From assembly GCA_002411105.1 (NCBI GenBank), contig DHQX01000012.1, positions 5,747-24,095 of the forward strand: 18,349 nucleotides of DNA, read 5' to 3'. Positions 6,657 to 13,815 of this stretch are shown one piece after another. Position numbers and translations under genes: made by a program. Origin of the DNA: Christensenella sp. UBA5327. Its GTDB lineage: Bacteria > Bacillota > Clostridia > Christensenellales > Aristaeellaceae. The notes under the pieces are model-generated. The model worked only from the letters and a program-made list of their open reading frames with translations, was not told the origin of the DNA and did not search any database. How positions within the stretch are numbered: position 1 is the stretch's first letter; every line of letters begins with the position of its first letter.

Positions 6657-7943
6657 TCAGGCCGGGGCTGCTTGCTCCGCGTGTTTTTGCAGCAGTTCGT
6701 CATCAGCGCAAATGGCAAAGACATGGTCCAGATAGAACTGGGCGATCCCCTGGCTATCGCCATTTAGGCCCGCGCGGGTGTAGGAGATATCAATGCCCCT
6801 GGCCAGGGTGTCCCGGGGGGTTTCCCGGGAAATGGACCGCAGCTTCTCTAAAAAATAATCCCCCAGTTGCTCAATGCCCCCGCCGATCACCACGCGCTTG
6901 ACGCCGGTGATGCAGACGGTGCTGTATATGGCGGTAAAAAGCATCGCGGCCACATCGTCCACCACCTCCCGGACAGCGGCGTTGCCCTGCAGGCAAAGGG
7001 CCCCGATGGCTTCAAGGGTCAGGGGCTCATGATCGCTGGTTTCTTCCAGCGCCCGGCGCACCCGCTGGGTGACCGCCTCGATGTTTACATACTGCTCCAC
7101 GCAGCCCCTCAGCCCGCAGGCGCAGCGTTTTCCCCGGTAATCGATGGACACATGCCCCACCTCGCCAGCATTGTGCTCCCGCCCCTTGAGGAACACGCCC
7201 CCGGCGATGATGCCGGCGCCCAGCCCATCGCAGACGTTCATGTAGATCAGGTCTGAGATGCTGTTTCGGGGGGAATCCAGAACCTTCTTTTCCGCATAGG
7301 CCCGGCACATGGAGGAGTTGCCCAGAAACACCGGGACATTCAGGCGTTCCTCCAGGCCAATCACCGAGGCAGCCGAGAGCGACACCTGCATGGCGGTGGA
7401 GGTAAAGGCCTCTTCCCGCTCCAGGTAGATGCCCGGATAGGTGATGCAAATGGCCAAAAGCCTGGCGGGGTCATAGGAGGCGGAGCCGGTGAGCAGGGTT
7501 TGGATGAAGGCCATATAGTCGTTCCCCACGTCCGGGTCTGCCGCCTCCGCCCCCTGGGCAAAGCCCTGGTAGGAGGCGGTGGAATGCGCGAAAAACCCGG
7601 TGTCCAACACCTCGAGCGCCAGGTTGTACAGCTCAAAATGGATGCCCCAGCTGCTGAGCGAAAACAGCGCCAGCTGCCTGCCCTGGGGGTTGATTTGCAG
7701 CGTAATGGGCTTGCGCCCGGCGCTGTGGGTGTTGGCAGGCCCGGTCTCCTGCACCAGCTCTCCTTGCACCAACTCATCCACCAGCGTGGACACCGTGGTG
7801 GGGCTAAGCGCGGTTTTGCGCGCCAACTGGGCCCGGGTGGTGCCGGGCTCAGCCTGGATGTGCTTGAAAAGAAGCTTGATGTTTTTTTGCTTGATGGTTT
7901 GCTGGTTGCTGATGCGGGGCTCCCGCATGGTCATGTACTTCAT
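6657..7943 (-). CDS. ROK-family transcriptional regulator (NagC/XylR type)
   Basis: This 428-residue protein has an N-terminal winged helix-turn-helix (about residues 20-80, with TTRAQLARKTALSPTTVSTL as the helix-turn-helix) and a C-terminal ROK sugar-kinase-like domain. The zinc site is seen as EVGH (His264) and CACGLRGC (Cys274, Cys276, Cys281), and DGLGAGIIAGG follows the nucleotide-fold pattern. The usual kinase END motif is GNS here (residues 208-210), so the catalytic aspartate appears lost, fitting a regulator rather than a kinase. The start ATG at 7943 follows GGAAAGG with a 7-base spacer. An in-frame extension to 8216 is possible but would run across its own promoter and into the divergent gene, so I rejected it. 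It is divergent from the NagB-like/ABC operon, which it probably represses until a sugar ligand binds. Confidence 0.92.
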   Translation of the reverse strand: MKYMTMREPRISNQQTIKQKNIKLLFKHIQAEPGTTRAQLARKTALSPTTVSTLVDELVQGELVQETGPANTHSAGRKPITLQINPQGRQLALFSLSSWGIHFELYNLALEVLDTGFFAHSTASYQGFAQGAEAADPDVGNDYMAFIQTLLTGSASYDPARLLAICITYPGIYLEREEAFTSTAMQVSLSAASVIGLEERLNVPVFLGNSSMCRAYAEKKVLDSPRNSISDLIYMNVCDGLGAGIIAGGVFLKGREHNAGEVGHVSIDYRGKRCACGLRGCVEQYVNIEAVTQRVRRALEETSDHEPLTLEAIGALCLQGNAAVREVVDDVAAMLFTAIYSTVCITGVKRVVIGGGIEQLGDYFLEKLRSISRETPRDTLARGIDISYTRAGLNGDSQGIAQFYLDHVFAICADDELLQKHAEQAAPA

Positions 7944-8019
7944 CCTGAAACCTTTCCCTGTGGGTTGTTGCCGGGTGGCATCAGCCCGCGCCTTGGTGTT
8001 TGCTTGTCGTATATTCTTT

Positions 8020-8048
8020 ATTATAGGGGAGAAACTGGCGCTTTTCAA
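8020..8048 (-). promoter_or_regulatory. Promoter of the ROK regulator gene
   Basis: On the minus strand TTGAAA (8048-8043), a 17-base spacer and a perfect TATAAT (8025-8020) lie about 75 bases upstream of the ROK start codon. The -35 ends 45 bases from the facing palindrome at 8093-8105, so one regulator bound in this interval could act on both promoters. Confidence 0.82.
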
Positions 8049-8092
8049 GGAAGGGCGCCTGATTGGCCCGGCTCCGTGATCATTCCCCCCAG

Positions 8093-8105
8093 CCCTTGAC
8101 AAGGG
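8093..8105. promoter_or_regulatory. Perfect palindrome overlapping the -35 box, candidate ROK operator
   Basis: CCCTTG-A-CAAGGG is a perfect 6+1+6 inverted repeat that contains the TTGACA -35 element of the NagB-like gene. A repressor bound here would block that promoter. A second inverted repeat, GCAATT (8125-8130) with AATTGC (8151-8156), brackets the predicted transcription start. Assignment to the ROK protein is an inference from adjacency only. Confidence 0.4.
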
Positions 8106-8124
8106 AATGAAGCCGTGCCATACT
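8096..8124 (+). promoter_or_regulatory. Promoter of the amino-sugar/ABC operon
   Basis: TTGACA (8096-8101), a 17-base spacer and CATACT (8119-8124) predict transcription from about 8131. That is roughly 60 bases before the NagB-like start, whose AAGGAGG site sits 8 bases before ATG. A second TTGACA at 8145-8150 has no convincing -10. Confidence 0.75.
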
Positions 8125-8190
8125 GCAATTGATTGTAAAGTGGCTTGACAAATTGCCCGGAAAATAGAAAACATCAAGGAGGCCCTGCAG

Positions 8191-9141
8191 ATGGACATGC
8201 TTCGTACTTTTGACAACTCCTACTTTAGCCAAGTGTTCCCCAAAAACTGGGACCTGAAAAAGATCAAGAAATGCGTTTCAAACCCGCCCGGGGAGATCGG
8301 CAAGCGCCAGACCTTCTGGCACAAGGATTTTTCCGTGGCGCCCTGCGACAACCTGGAGGAGTTTGGCGTCTACATGGGCCATGAGATCGCCATGCAGATC
8401 AGGCTGGCCAAGGAAGAGGGCAAGCAGCTGATTATGATCCTGCCGGTGGGCCCCATGGGCATGTACAGGTGGGTGGTCTATTTCCTCAAAGCCTGGAACA
8501 TCGACTGCAAGCATGTGCACGGCTTCAACATGGACGAGTGGTCGGACGACAAGGGCAACACCGTGCCCGCCAGCGACCCGGTGGCTTTCCAGAACGCCAT
8601 GGAAAACGCGTTTTACGGGCCCCTGGGCAAGCTCACCGTGCCTGTCAAGCAGCGCAACTTCGCCACCCGGGAAAACCTGATCCAGTATCCGGACAAAATC
8701 GCCGCCCTCAAGGCCAAGGGCGCCCGGCAGGTGATGATCTACGGCATCGGCCGGGCCTGCCACATCGCCTTCTGGGAGCCCCAGTTTGCCGATGAATACG
8801 CCAGCTACGAAGAATGGAAGAAGGAGCCCTACCGGGTGGGCGCCAACCTCCACCCCTTCACCATTGAGCAAAACGCCATCACCAGCTTCCGCAGCAACTG
8901 GACGCTGATCCCCTGCTATGCCAACACGGTGGGCCCGGGCATCATCTTTGGCACCGACTATGCCATCGGCGGTGCTGACGGCGTGCTCTCCCGCGGGATG
9001 CAGTGGCAGGGCCTGTCCTTGTGGATGACGCTGCGCTATGGCCCTGACAAGGCGGTCACCTCCAGCAGCATCCCCACCATGCCCGGCAAGCTCTTCTTCA
9101 TGAAGGAGCTGGCAGGGCCGCTCCAGGCGGATACCAACTGA
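8191..9141 (+). CDS. Divergent NagB-like sugar-phosphate isomerase/deaminase
   Basis: The 316-residue protein belongs to the NagB/RpiA/phosphogluconolactonase-like fold. GFNMDEW (residues 111-117) matches the FNMDEY motif of glucosamine-6-phosphate deaminase, giving Asp115 as the likely proton-transfer residue. GIGRACHIAFWEP (185-197) matches GxGxDGHIAFNEP. His191 and Glu196 are kept, but the Asp of the ring-opening triad (Asp141 in E. coli NagB) is Ala189 and the next Gly is Cys190. The phosphate-binding GS/GTP loop is replaced by PVGPMGMY (85-92). It is about 50 residues longer than E. coli NagB. It is therefore a distant paralogue with an uncertain substrate, not a standard NagB. It is first in the operon with the deacetylase and sugar importer. 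Start ATG follows AAGGAGG with an 8-base spacer. Confidence 0.82.
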   Translation: MDMLRTFDNSYFSQVFPKNWDLKKIKKCVSNPPGEIGKRQTFWHKDFSVAPCDNLEEFGVYMGHEIAMQIRLAKEEGKQLIMILPVGPMGMYRWVVYFLKAWNIDCKHVHGFNMDEWSDDKGNTVPASDPVAFQNAMENAFYGPLGKLTVPVKQRNFATRENLIQYPDKIAALKAKGARQVMIYGIGRACHIAFWEPQFADEYASYEEWKKEPYRVGANLHPFTIEQNAITSFRSNWTLIPCYANTVGPGIIFGTDYAIGGADGVLSRGMQWQGLSLWMTLRYGPDKAVTSSSIPTMPGKLFFMKELAGPLQADTN

Positions 9142-9236
9142 CAGAGGATTTCAAGGGGAGGAACGGGTGATCAAGGCCGTCCATCAACATGCGGCCCCCG
9201 GTGGGCATACATGAACAGAAAGAAGGCATATCTGAT

Positions 9237-9944
9237 ATGAGGATTCTGGCGATCGGCTGTCACCCGGACGATCTGGAAATCGCCTGTTATGGCACGCTTG
9301 CCAAGTATGTGAAGCTTGGCCATGAGGTATCGGTCTGTCACATCGCCAACGGCAACATGGGCCATGCGCAGATCATGCCGGAGGAACTGCGCCGCATTCG
9401 CTTCAGCGAGGCCGCGGCCGCTGCCCGGGTGATCGGCGCCCGGCACTTCTCCATCGATATCCCCGACATCCACGTCACCGCGGAAAATGACCAGCTGATT
9501 TATGATCTGGGCCGGGTCATCCGCAAGACGCGGCCAGATCTCATCATCACCCACTACGAACAGGACTACATGAACGACCACGTCCAGACCTTCCAGGCAG
9601 CCTTCCGCGCCTCCTTTGGCGCCAGCGTCCCCCACTTCCCCTGTGCTGATGCGGGGCCAGTGGTGCCGGTGGGGCCGCTTTACCACATGGACACCGTGGC
9701 CGGGGTGGGCTTTATCCCCACAGAGTATGTGGACATCACCCAGGAGATCGACCTGAAGCTGGAGGCGCTCAGCTGCCACAAGTCCCAGCTGACATGGATG
9801 CTGGACCATGACGGCATCGACTTCCTCGAGTTTGTGAGGACCTGCTCACGGGTGCGCGGCTTCCAGTGCGGCGCCCAATACGCCGAGGGATTCCGGCCCA
9901 GCCTCAATTACCTCCGCTTGACCTCAAAGCGCCTGTTGCCGTAA
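9237..9944 (+). CDS. PIG-L/LmbE-family zinc-dependent N-deacetylase
   Basis: The 235-residue protein begins MRILAIGCHPDDLEIACYGT, carrying the family's HPDD zinc/catalytic motif (His9, Asp11, Asp12). A second zinc site is seen in ITHYEQDYMNDHVQTF, where His115 follows Asn113-Asp114. RIRFSEAAAAARVIGA is the usual RxxE helix. Family members remove N-acetyl groups from GlcNAc-containing small molecules (for example bacillithiol and mycothiol precursors, and diacetylchitobiose). Pairing with the NagB-like gene suggests deacylation of an N-acyl amino sugar before isomerisation or deamination. I chose ATG 9237 (AGAAGG ten bases upstream) because LmbE proteins begin right before the HPDD strand. ATG 9189 would add 16 unrelated residues. 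The substrate is inferred. Confidence 0.88.
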   Translation: MRILAIGCHPDDLEIACYGTLAKYVKLGHEVSVCHIANGNMGHAQIMPEELRRIRFSEAAAAARVIGARHFSIDIPDIHVTAENDQLIYDLGRVIRKTRPDLIITHYEQDYMNDHVQTFQAAFRASFGASVPHFPCADAGPVVPVGPLYHMDTVAGVGFIPTEYVDITQEIDLKLEALSCHKSQLTWMLDHDGIDFLEFVRTCSRVRGFQCGAQYAEGFRPSLNYLRLTSKRLLP

Positions 9945-10180
9945 AATGGCATCAGCGCCAGAAAAAGCGATACCAAAGGGAACTTGAGCTGCCGTGAGCG
10001 GATTGATGCCAGGCGGGGTTTCAAAATCCACAATATCTTCAGGCAGACGGTGCCCCCGGCAGCGGTGCGTGGTGGCCAGGCGGTGCGGTTGAGTGCCGCC
10101 TGTTCCATCAACAATAGGGTTTGTGGTGAAGACGCGCGGCCCGGGGCCGCTAGCAAACAAGAAAACCATAAAGGACACAG
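9945..10180 (+). other. 236-base gap between deacetylase and ABC ATPase genes
   Basis: No plausible plus-strand gene is seen here. It contains AGGCGG pairing with CCGCCT across an 11-13 base loop (about 10079-10101) and a perfect GC palindrome, GCGGCCC-G-GGGCCGC (10136-10150), not followed by a T-run. The AAAGGA site for the next gene lies at its right end. No convincing promoter was found; TTGAGT at 10089 has only a poor -10 partner. A 94-codon minus-strand reading frame spans the gap but has no recognisable protein features. The gap may hold an internal regulatory or RNA-processing site. Confidence 0.5.
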
Positions 10181-11698
10181 ATGGACGAGCGTGAACTGAC
10201 CATGACAACAGAAAAAGCCCCGCTGCTGGAGATGCGCGGGGTGAGCAAGTCTTTTCCGGGGGTGAAGGCGCTCAACCGGGTGGATCTGACGGTGTACCCA
10301 GGGGAAGTGCTGGCCCTGGTGGGCGAAAACGGCGCCGGCAAATCCACACTGATGAAGATCCTCTCAGGTGTCTACACGATGGATGAGGGGCAAATCCTTC
10401 TGGATGGCGAGCCCATCACCATTGACGGACCCCTGGCCTCACAGAAGATGGGCATCTCCATCATCTACCAGGAGCTCAACGTCATCAACAACCTGAACAT
10501 CGCGGAAAACCTGTTTGTGGGCCGGGAGCAGGTGAAGAAGAATGGGCTGGTGGACAAACAGCGCATGCACCGGGAGGCCCGGAAGCTGCTGGACGAGGTG
10601 AAGCTGCCGCTGAGCACGCATACGCTGATGAACAGGCTCTCCACCGCGCAAAAGCAGATGGTGGAGGTGGCCCGGGCGCTGTCCTTCAACGCCCGGCTGA
10701 TCATCATGGACGAGCCCACCAGCTCGCTGACCCAGACCGAGACCCGGACGCTGTTTGACATCATCCACCGCCTCAGGGACCGGGGCGTGTCGGTGGTGTA
10801 CATCTCCCACCGCATGATCGAGCTGTTCCAGATTTCAGACCGCGTGAGCGTGCTGCGGGACGGGGAGATGATCACCTCCCTGGTCACCGCAGACACCACT
10901 GAGGGCGAGATCATCAGCGCCATGGTGGGGCGGGACATCGACAACCTCTACGAGAAGGAGCCCGCTGACATCGGAGCGGTGGTGCTTGAAGCGCGCAACA
11001 TCTCCTCCCGGGATGATTACCTCAAGGACATCAGCTTTTCGGTCCGCGCGGGGGAGATTCTGGGCTTTGCCGGCCTGGTGGGCGCCGGGCGCAGCGAGGT
11101 GATGCGCGCCATCTTTGGCATTGACCCCCGCCAGACCGGCGACATCTTTGTGCGGGGGAAAAAGGCAGATATCCGCAGCACCACCGATGCCCTGCGCTAC
11201 GGCATCGGCTTTGTGCCGGAGGATCGCAAGGAGCAGGCGCTGATCCTTGACATGACGGTGAAGCGCAACATGTCCCTGGCCGCCCTTGACCGGGTGAGCC
11301 ATGGCTGGTTTATCGACCGGGTTCGGGAGAGCGCCCTGGTGAACCGCTTTGTGCAGCTGCTGAAAGTGCGCACCCCCTCGGTTGAGCAGACGGTGAAGAA
11401 CCTCTCCGGCGGCAACCAGCAAAAGGTGGTCATCGCCAAATGGATGGCCAATGAGCCCTCCATCCTCATCCTGGATGAGCCCACCCGGGGCATTGATGTG
11501 GGGGCGAAAAAGGAGATCCATAAGCTGATGAGCCAGCTGGCTCAGCAGGGGGTGGCCATCATCATGATCTCCTCGGAGCTGCCTGAGATCATCGGCATGT
11601 CAGACCGCATCATCGTGATGCACGAAGGCCGCATCAAAGGCGAGTTTGCCCATTCGGGGGTCACCCAGGAACAGATCATGCAGATGGCTGTATCGTGA
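10181..11698 (+). CDS. Sugar ABC transporter ATP-binding protein (MglA/RbsA type, two ATPase domains)
   Basis: The 505-residue protein has two fused ATPase domains. Domain 1 carries Walker A GENGAGKS (48-55), signature LSTAQKQMVEVARAL and Walker B ARLIIMDEPTSSLT. Domain 2 has the degenerate P-loop GLVGAGRSEVMRAIFG typical of RbsA/MglA, signature LSGGNQQKVVIAKWM and Walker B ILILDEPTRGIDVG. Such proteins energise uptake of monosaccharides such as ribose, galactose or related sugars. Length is normal for the family. ATG 10181 follows AAAGGA with a 5-base spacer; an in-frame ATG at 10202 lacks a ribosome site. The permease gene starts 19 bases after the stop. The sugar cannot be read from the ATPase. 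Confidence 0.95.
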   Translation: MDERELTMTTEKAPLLEMRGVSKSFPGVKALNRVDLTVYPGEVLALVGENGAGKSTLMKILSGVYTMDEGQILLDGEPITIDGPLASQKMGISIIYQELNVINNLNIAENLFVGREQVKKNGLVDKQRMHREARKLLDEVKLPLSTHTLMNRLSTAQKQMVEVARALSFNARLIIMDEPTSSLTQTETRTLFDIIHRLRDRGVSVVYISHRMIELFQISDRVSVLRDGEMITSLVTADTTEGEIISAMVGRDIDNLYEKEPADIGAVVLEARNISSRDDYLKDISFSVRAGEILGFAGLVGAGRSEVMRAIFGIDPRQTGDIFVRGKKADIRSTTDALRYGIGFVPEDRKEQALILDMTVKRNMSLAALDRVSHGWFIDRVRESALVNRFVQLLKVRTPSVEQTVKNLSGGNQQKVVIAKWMANEPSILILDEPTRGIDVGAKKEIHKLMSQLAQQGVAIIMISSELPEIIGMSDRIIVMHEGRIKGEFAHSGVTQEQIMQMAVS

Positions 11699-11717
11699 TA
11701 GAGAAAGACAGGACAAC

Positions 11718-12689
11718 ATGAGCGACTACAAGGACAAAAAGGACCTCAGGCATTGGTTTAAGAACAGCGCCACCGCCTCCACGCTGACCATTCTTCTGAT
11801 TCTGGTTTTGATGAGTGCAGCGCTGGCGGTCGCGGCCCCCGCTTTCTTGCGGCCCAATAACCTCTTGTCCACCGCCCGGAACTTTTCTGCCATCGCGGTG
11901 GCGGGCATCGGGGTTTCCATCGTCATCTTAACCGGCAACATCGATATCTCCGTGGGATCGGTGTATGGGCTGGCGGGGATCACGGTGGGGCTGCTCATGA
12001 AGTCCGGCATGTCCATCGTGCCGGCGGTCATCCTGGGCATGGTGGTGGGCGGCGTGTGCGGGCTGATGAACGGCATCCTGGTGGTGTACCTGCGCCTGCC
12101 CAGCTACATCGCCACCCTGGGCATGATGCAGATTGTGCGCGGGGTGTGCTATATCCTCACCAAGGGCTATCCGGTGACGGGGCTGGCCGACAGCTTCCGC
12201 TGGATCGGCCAGGAGGAGCTGCTGGGCATCCCGATCCCCATTTATTTTATGCTGCTGTTCGCGGTGATCTTTGGCGTGTTCCGCAACATGACCAAGACCG
12301 GCCGGCGCATCTTCGCCATGGGCGGCAACGAGGAGGCGACGCGGATTTCAGGGGTCAACACCCGGCGCCTCAAAATCCTGTGCTTTGTGCTGGCGGGTGT
12401 GTGCGCAGCCTTTGCCGGCATCATCAACGCCTCCAAGGTGGGCGTGGCCCAGCCCACGGCCGGCAACGGCTTTGAGATGGACGCCATTGCCTCGGTGGTC
12501 ATCGGCGGCTCCAGCATGGCGGGCGGCGTGGGCACGGTGGTGGGCACGCTGATAGGCTCCGCCATCATGGGGGTGCTGCGCAACGCCCTGGTGCTCTTGT
12601 CGGTTGACAGCTACTGGCAAACCCTGGTGATGGGCCTGGTGATCATCTTTGCGGTCACCATCGACCAGGTGCGCAAGGCCAGGCGCTGA
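11718..12689 (+). CDS. Sugar ABC transporter permease (RbsC/MglC type)
   Basis: The 323-residue integral membrane protein of the BPD_transp_2 family has many hydrophobic segments, beginning around residues 22-42. The diagnostic LTGNIDISVGSVYGLAG lies at about 71-87. A later GNEEATRISGVNTRR loop fits the ATPase-coupling region, and the conserved QPTAGNGFEMDAIASVVIGG follows. One permease gene implies a homodimer in the membrane, as in RbsC. I chose ATG 11718 (AGGA four bases upstream) because it gives a normal cytoplasmic N-terminus. The earlier in-frame start at 11646 lies inside the ATPase gene. The gene ends 58 bases before the binding-protein gene. Confidence 0.94.
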   Translation: MSDYKDKKDLRHWFKNSATASTLTILLILVLMSAALAVAAPAFLRPNNLLSTARNFSAIAVAGIGVSIVILTGNIDISVGSVYGLAGITVGLLMKSGMSIVPAVILGMVVGGVCGLMNGILVVYLRLPSYIATLGMMQIVRGVCYILTKGYPVTGLADSFRWIGQEELLGIPIPIYFMLLFAVIFGVFRNMTKTGRRIFAMGGNEEATRISGVNTRRLKILCFVLAGVCAAFAGIINASKVGVAQPTAGNGFEMDAIASVVIGGSSMAGGVGTVVGTLIGSAIMGVLRNALVLLSVDSYWQTLVMGLVIIFAVTIDQVRKARR

Positions 12690-12747
12690 TGAAGCTGTAT
12701 TTACACGGGATGATATGCCCGGTAAAAATATATTTGGAGGTACTTTC

Positions 12748-13722
12748 ATGAAAAAACTGTTGACTATTCTGTTGGTTCTGGTGCTGTTTCTCGGGCTGAC
12801 ATCCACCGCTCTGGCAGAGAAGATCGTGATGATCGGCCAGCAGCTGGGCAACGTGGTGTTCCTGCCGGCAGAGGTGGGCATGCGCGCTGCCGGGGAGGAA
12901 TTGGGCATCCAGACCGAGTGGCAGTCCCCGCTGCGCGCGGAAGCTGAGCTGCAAAACGAGATCATGTTCAGCCTCATTGACCGGGGCGATGTGGATGGCA
13001 TCGCCATCTCCTGCACCACCGGCGACGCCCTCAAGGACGCCATTGACGCTGCGATTGGCGCTGGCATCCAGGTGCTGACCTATGACGTTGACTCCCCCAA
13101 CTCCAAGCGCGAATACTATGTGGGCACCGAGAACTACCGGGTGGGCTACCTGGCGGGCGAATACATGATCGACCTGTACAAGGACAGCGGCCTGGAAGAG
13201 GTGCGCGTGGCCCAGCTGGAAGGCATCCCCGGCGCTGACGACATCGAGGCCCGCAAGCGCGGCTTTGCCGATGCCATCAAGGACACCAACATCAAGGTGG
13301 TCTACTCCCTCCCCTGCAATGACAACGTGGACGAGGCCATCAACGGCATTGAGTACTACATGGGCGCCAACGCCGACAGCGTGGATGCCTGGTACATGGC
13401 CGGCGGCTGGCCCTATGTGGTCGACCCCTCCGCGCTTCCGGAATTGAACAAATGGAAGCTCGCCAACCCCCTCCACAAGGTGGTCACCATTGACATCTTT
13501 GTGGAAACCAGCCCCGCCTTCTTTGAGCTGGGCGTGCTTGACGTGGCCATCGGGCAGGACTTCTACCAGATGGGCTACCAGAGCGTGATGGCCCTGCACA
13601 AGCTGATTGCCGGCGAGGAGCCTGAGGCCGAGTTCAACGAGGAGATCGGCGCCAAGTTCATCGCCACCGGCGGCCAGATCGCCACCTGGGAGAACTGGAA
13701 GGAAGTCATTGGCGTGGAATAA
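12748..13722 (+). CDS. Sugar ABC transporter substrate-binding protein (periplasmic-binding type I)
   Basis: The 324-residue protein starts with a clear signal peptide: MKKLL, a hydrophobic core, and a signal peptidase I site after ALA at residue 23. The mature part is a Peripla_BP_4/RbsB-like binding protein, with GMRAAGEELGIQTEW, DVDGIAISCTTGDALKDAID, LTYDVDSPNSKREYYVGTEN and a C-terminal GYQSVMALHKLI segment. There is no lipobox cysteine, unusual for a Firmicute binding protein, which is normally membrane-anchored. The start has an excellent GGAGG seven bases upstream in an AU-rich context, and a small CGGG/CCCG hairpin lies in the 58-base gap, both fitting raised expression of the binding protein. 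The operon ends at the terminator 16 bases downstream. Ligand unknown; aromatic residues near WYMAGGWPY may line the sugar pocket. Confidence 0.92.
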   Translation: MKKLLTILLVLVLFLGLTSTALAEKIVMIGQQLGNVVFLPAEVGMRAAGEELGIQTEWQSPLRAEAELQNEIMFSLIDRGDVDGIAISCTTGDALKDAIDAAIGAGIQVLTYDVDSPNSKREYYVGTENYRVGYLAGEYMIDLYKDSGLEEVRVAQLEGIPGADDIEARKRGFADAIKDTNIKVVYSLPCNDNVDEAINGIEYYMGANADSVDAWYMAGGWPYVVDPSALPELNKWKLANPLHKVVTIDIFVETSPAFFELGVLDVAIGQDFYQMGYQSVMALHKLIAGEEPEAEFNEEIGAKFIATGGQIATWENWKEVIGVE

Positions 13723-13737
13723 GCGCATTCAGGACAT

Positions 13738-13774
13738 GGGCGCGTGTCAAAAGGGCACGCGCCCGCTTTCTTTT
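13738..13774 (+). terminator. Intrinsic terminator of the ABC operon
   Basis: GGGCGCGTGTC (13738-13748) pairs with GGCACGCGCCC (13754-13764), giving 11 bp with one wobble and an AAAAG loop. A T-rich tail, CTTTCTTTT (13766-13774), follows. It lies 16 bases after the binding-protein stop codon. Confidence 0.88.
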
Positions 13775-13815
13775 CAGGGTATATTAGGCCTAGCATGTTT
13801 TGGAGGAAAAGCCGC

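Noticed and set aside
6657..8216. Extended ROK reading frame starting at 8216 (519 residues)
   Set aside because: The extra N-terminus would cross the gene's own TATAAT promoter and overlap the divergent NagB-like start; ATG 7943 has a good ribosome site and a normal ROK N-terminus.
9924..10208. 94-codon minus-strand frame spanning the deacetylase-ATPase gap
   Set aside because: It overlaps both flanking genes, has no domain I recognise, and no promoter or ribosome site was evident; kept only as part of the gap description.
11724..11744. FLAG-epitope-like DYKDKKD at the permease N-terminus
   Set aside because: It differs from the engineered DYKDDDDK tag and is a plausible native charged cytoplasmic N-terminus; no other vector sequence is nearby.
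12655..13728. 357-codon minus-strand frame opposite the sugar-binding protein
   Set aside because: It is antisense to a clear signal-peptide-bearing binding protein; the composition is a codon-bias shadow without a ribosome site or domain.
13785..13792. TAGGCCTA palindrome before the aldo/keto reductase gene
   Set aside because: Eight bases is too short to stand out by chance and no regulator or second copy links to it.
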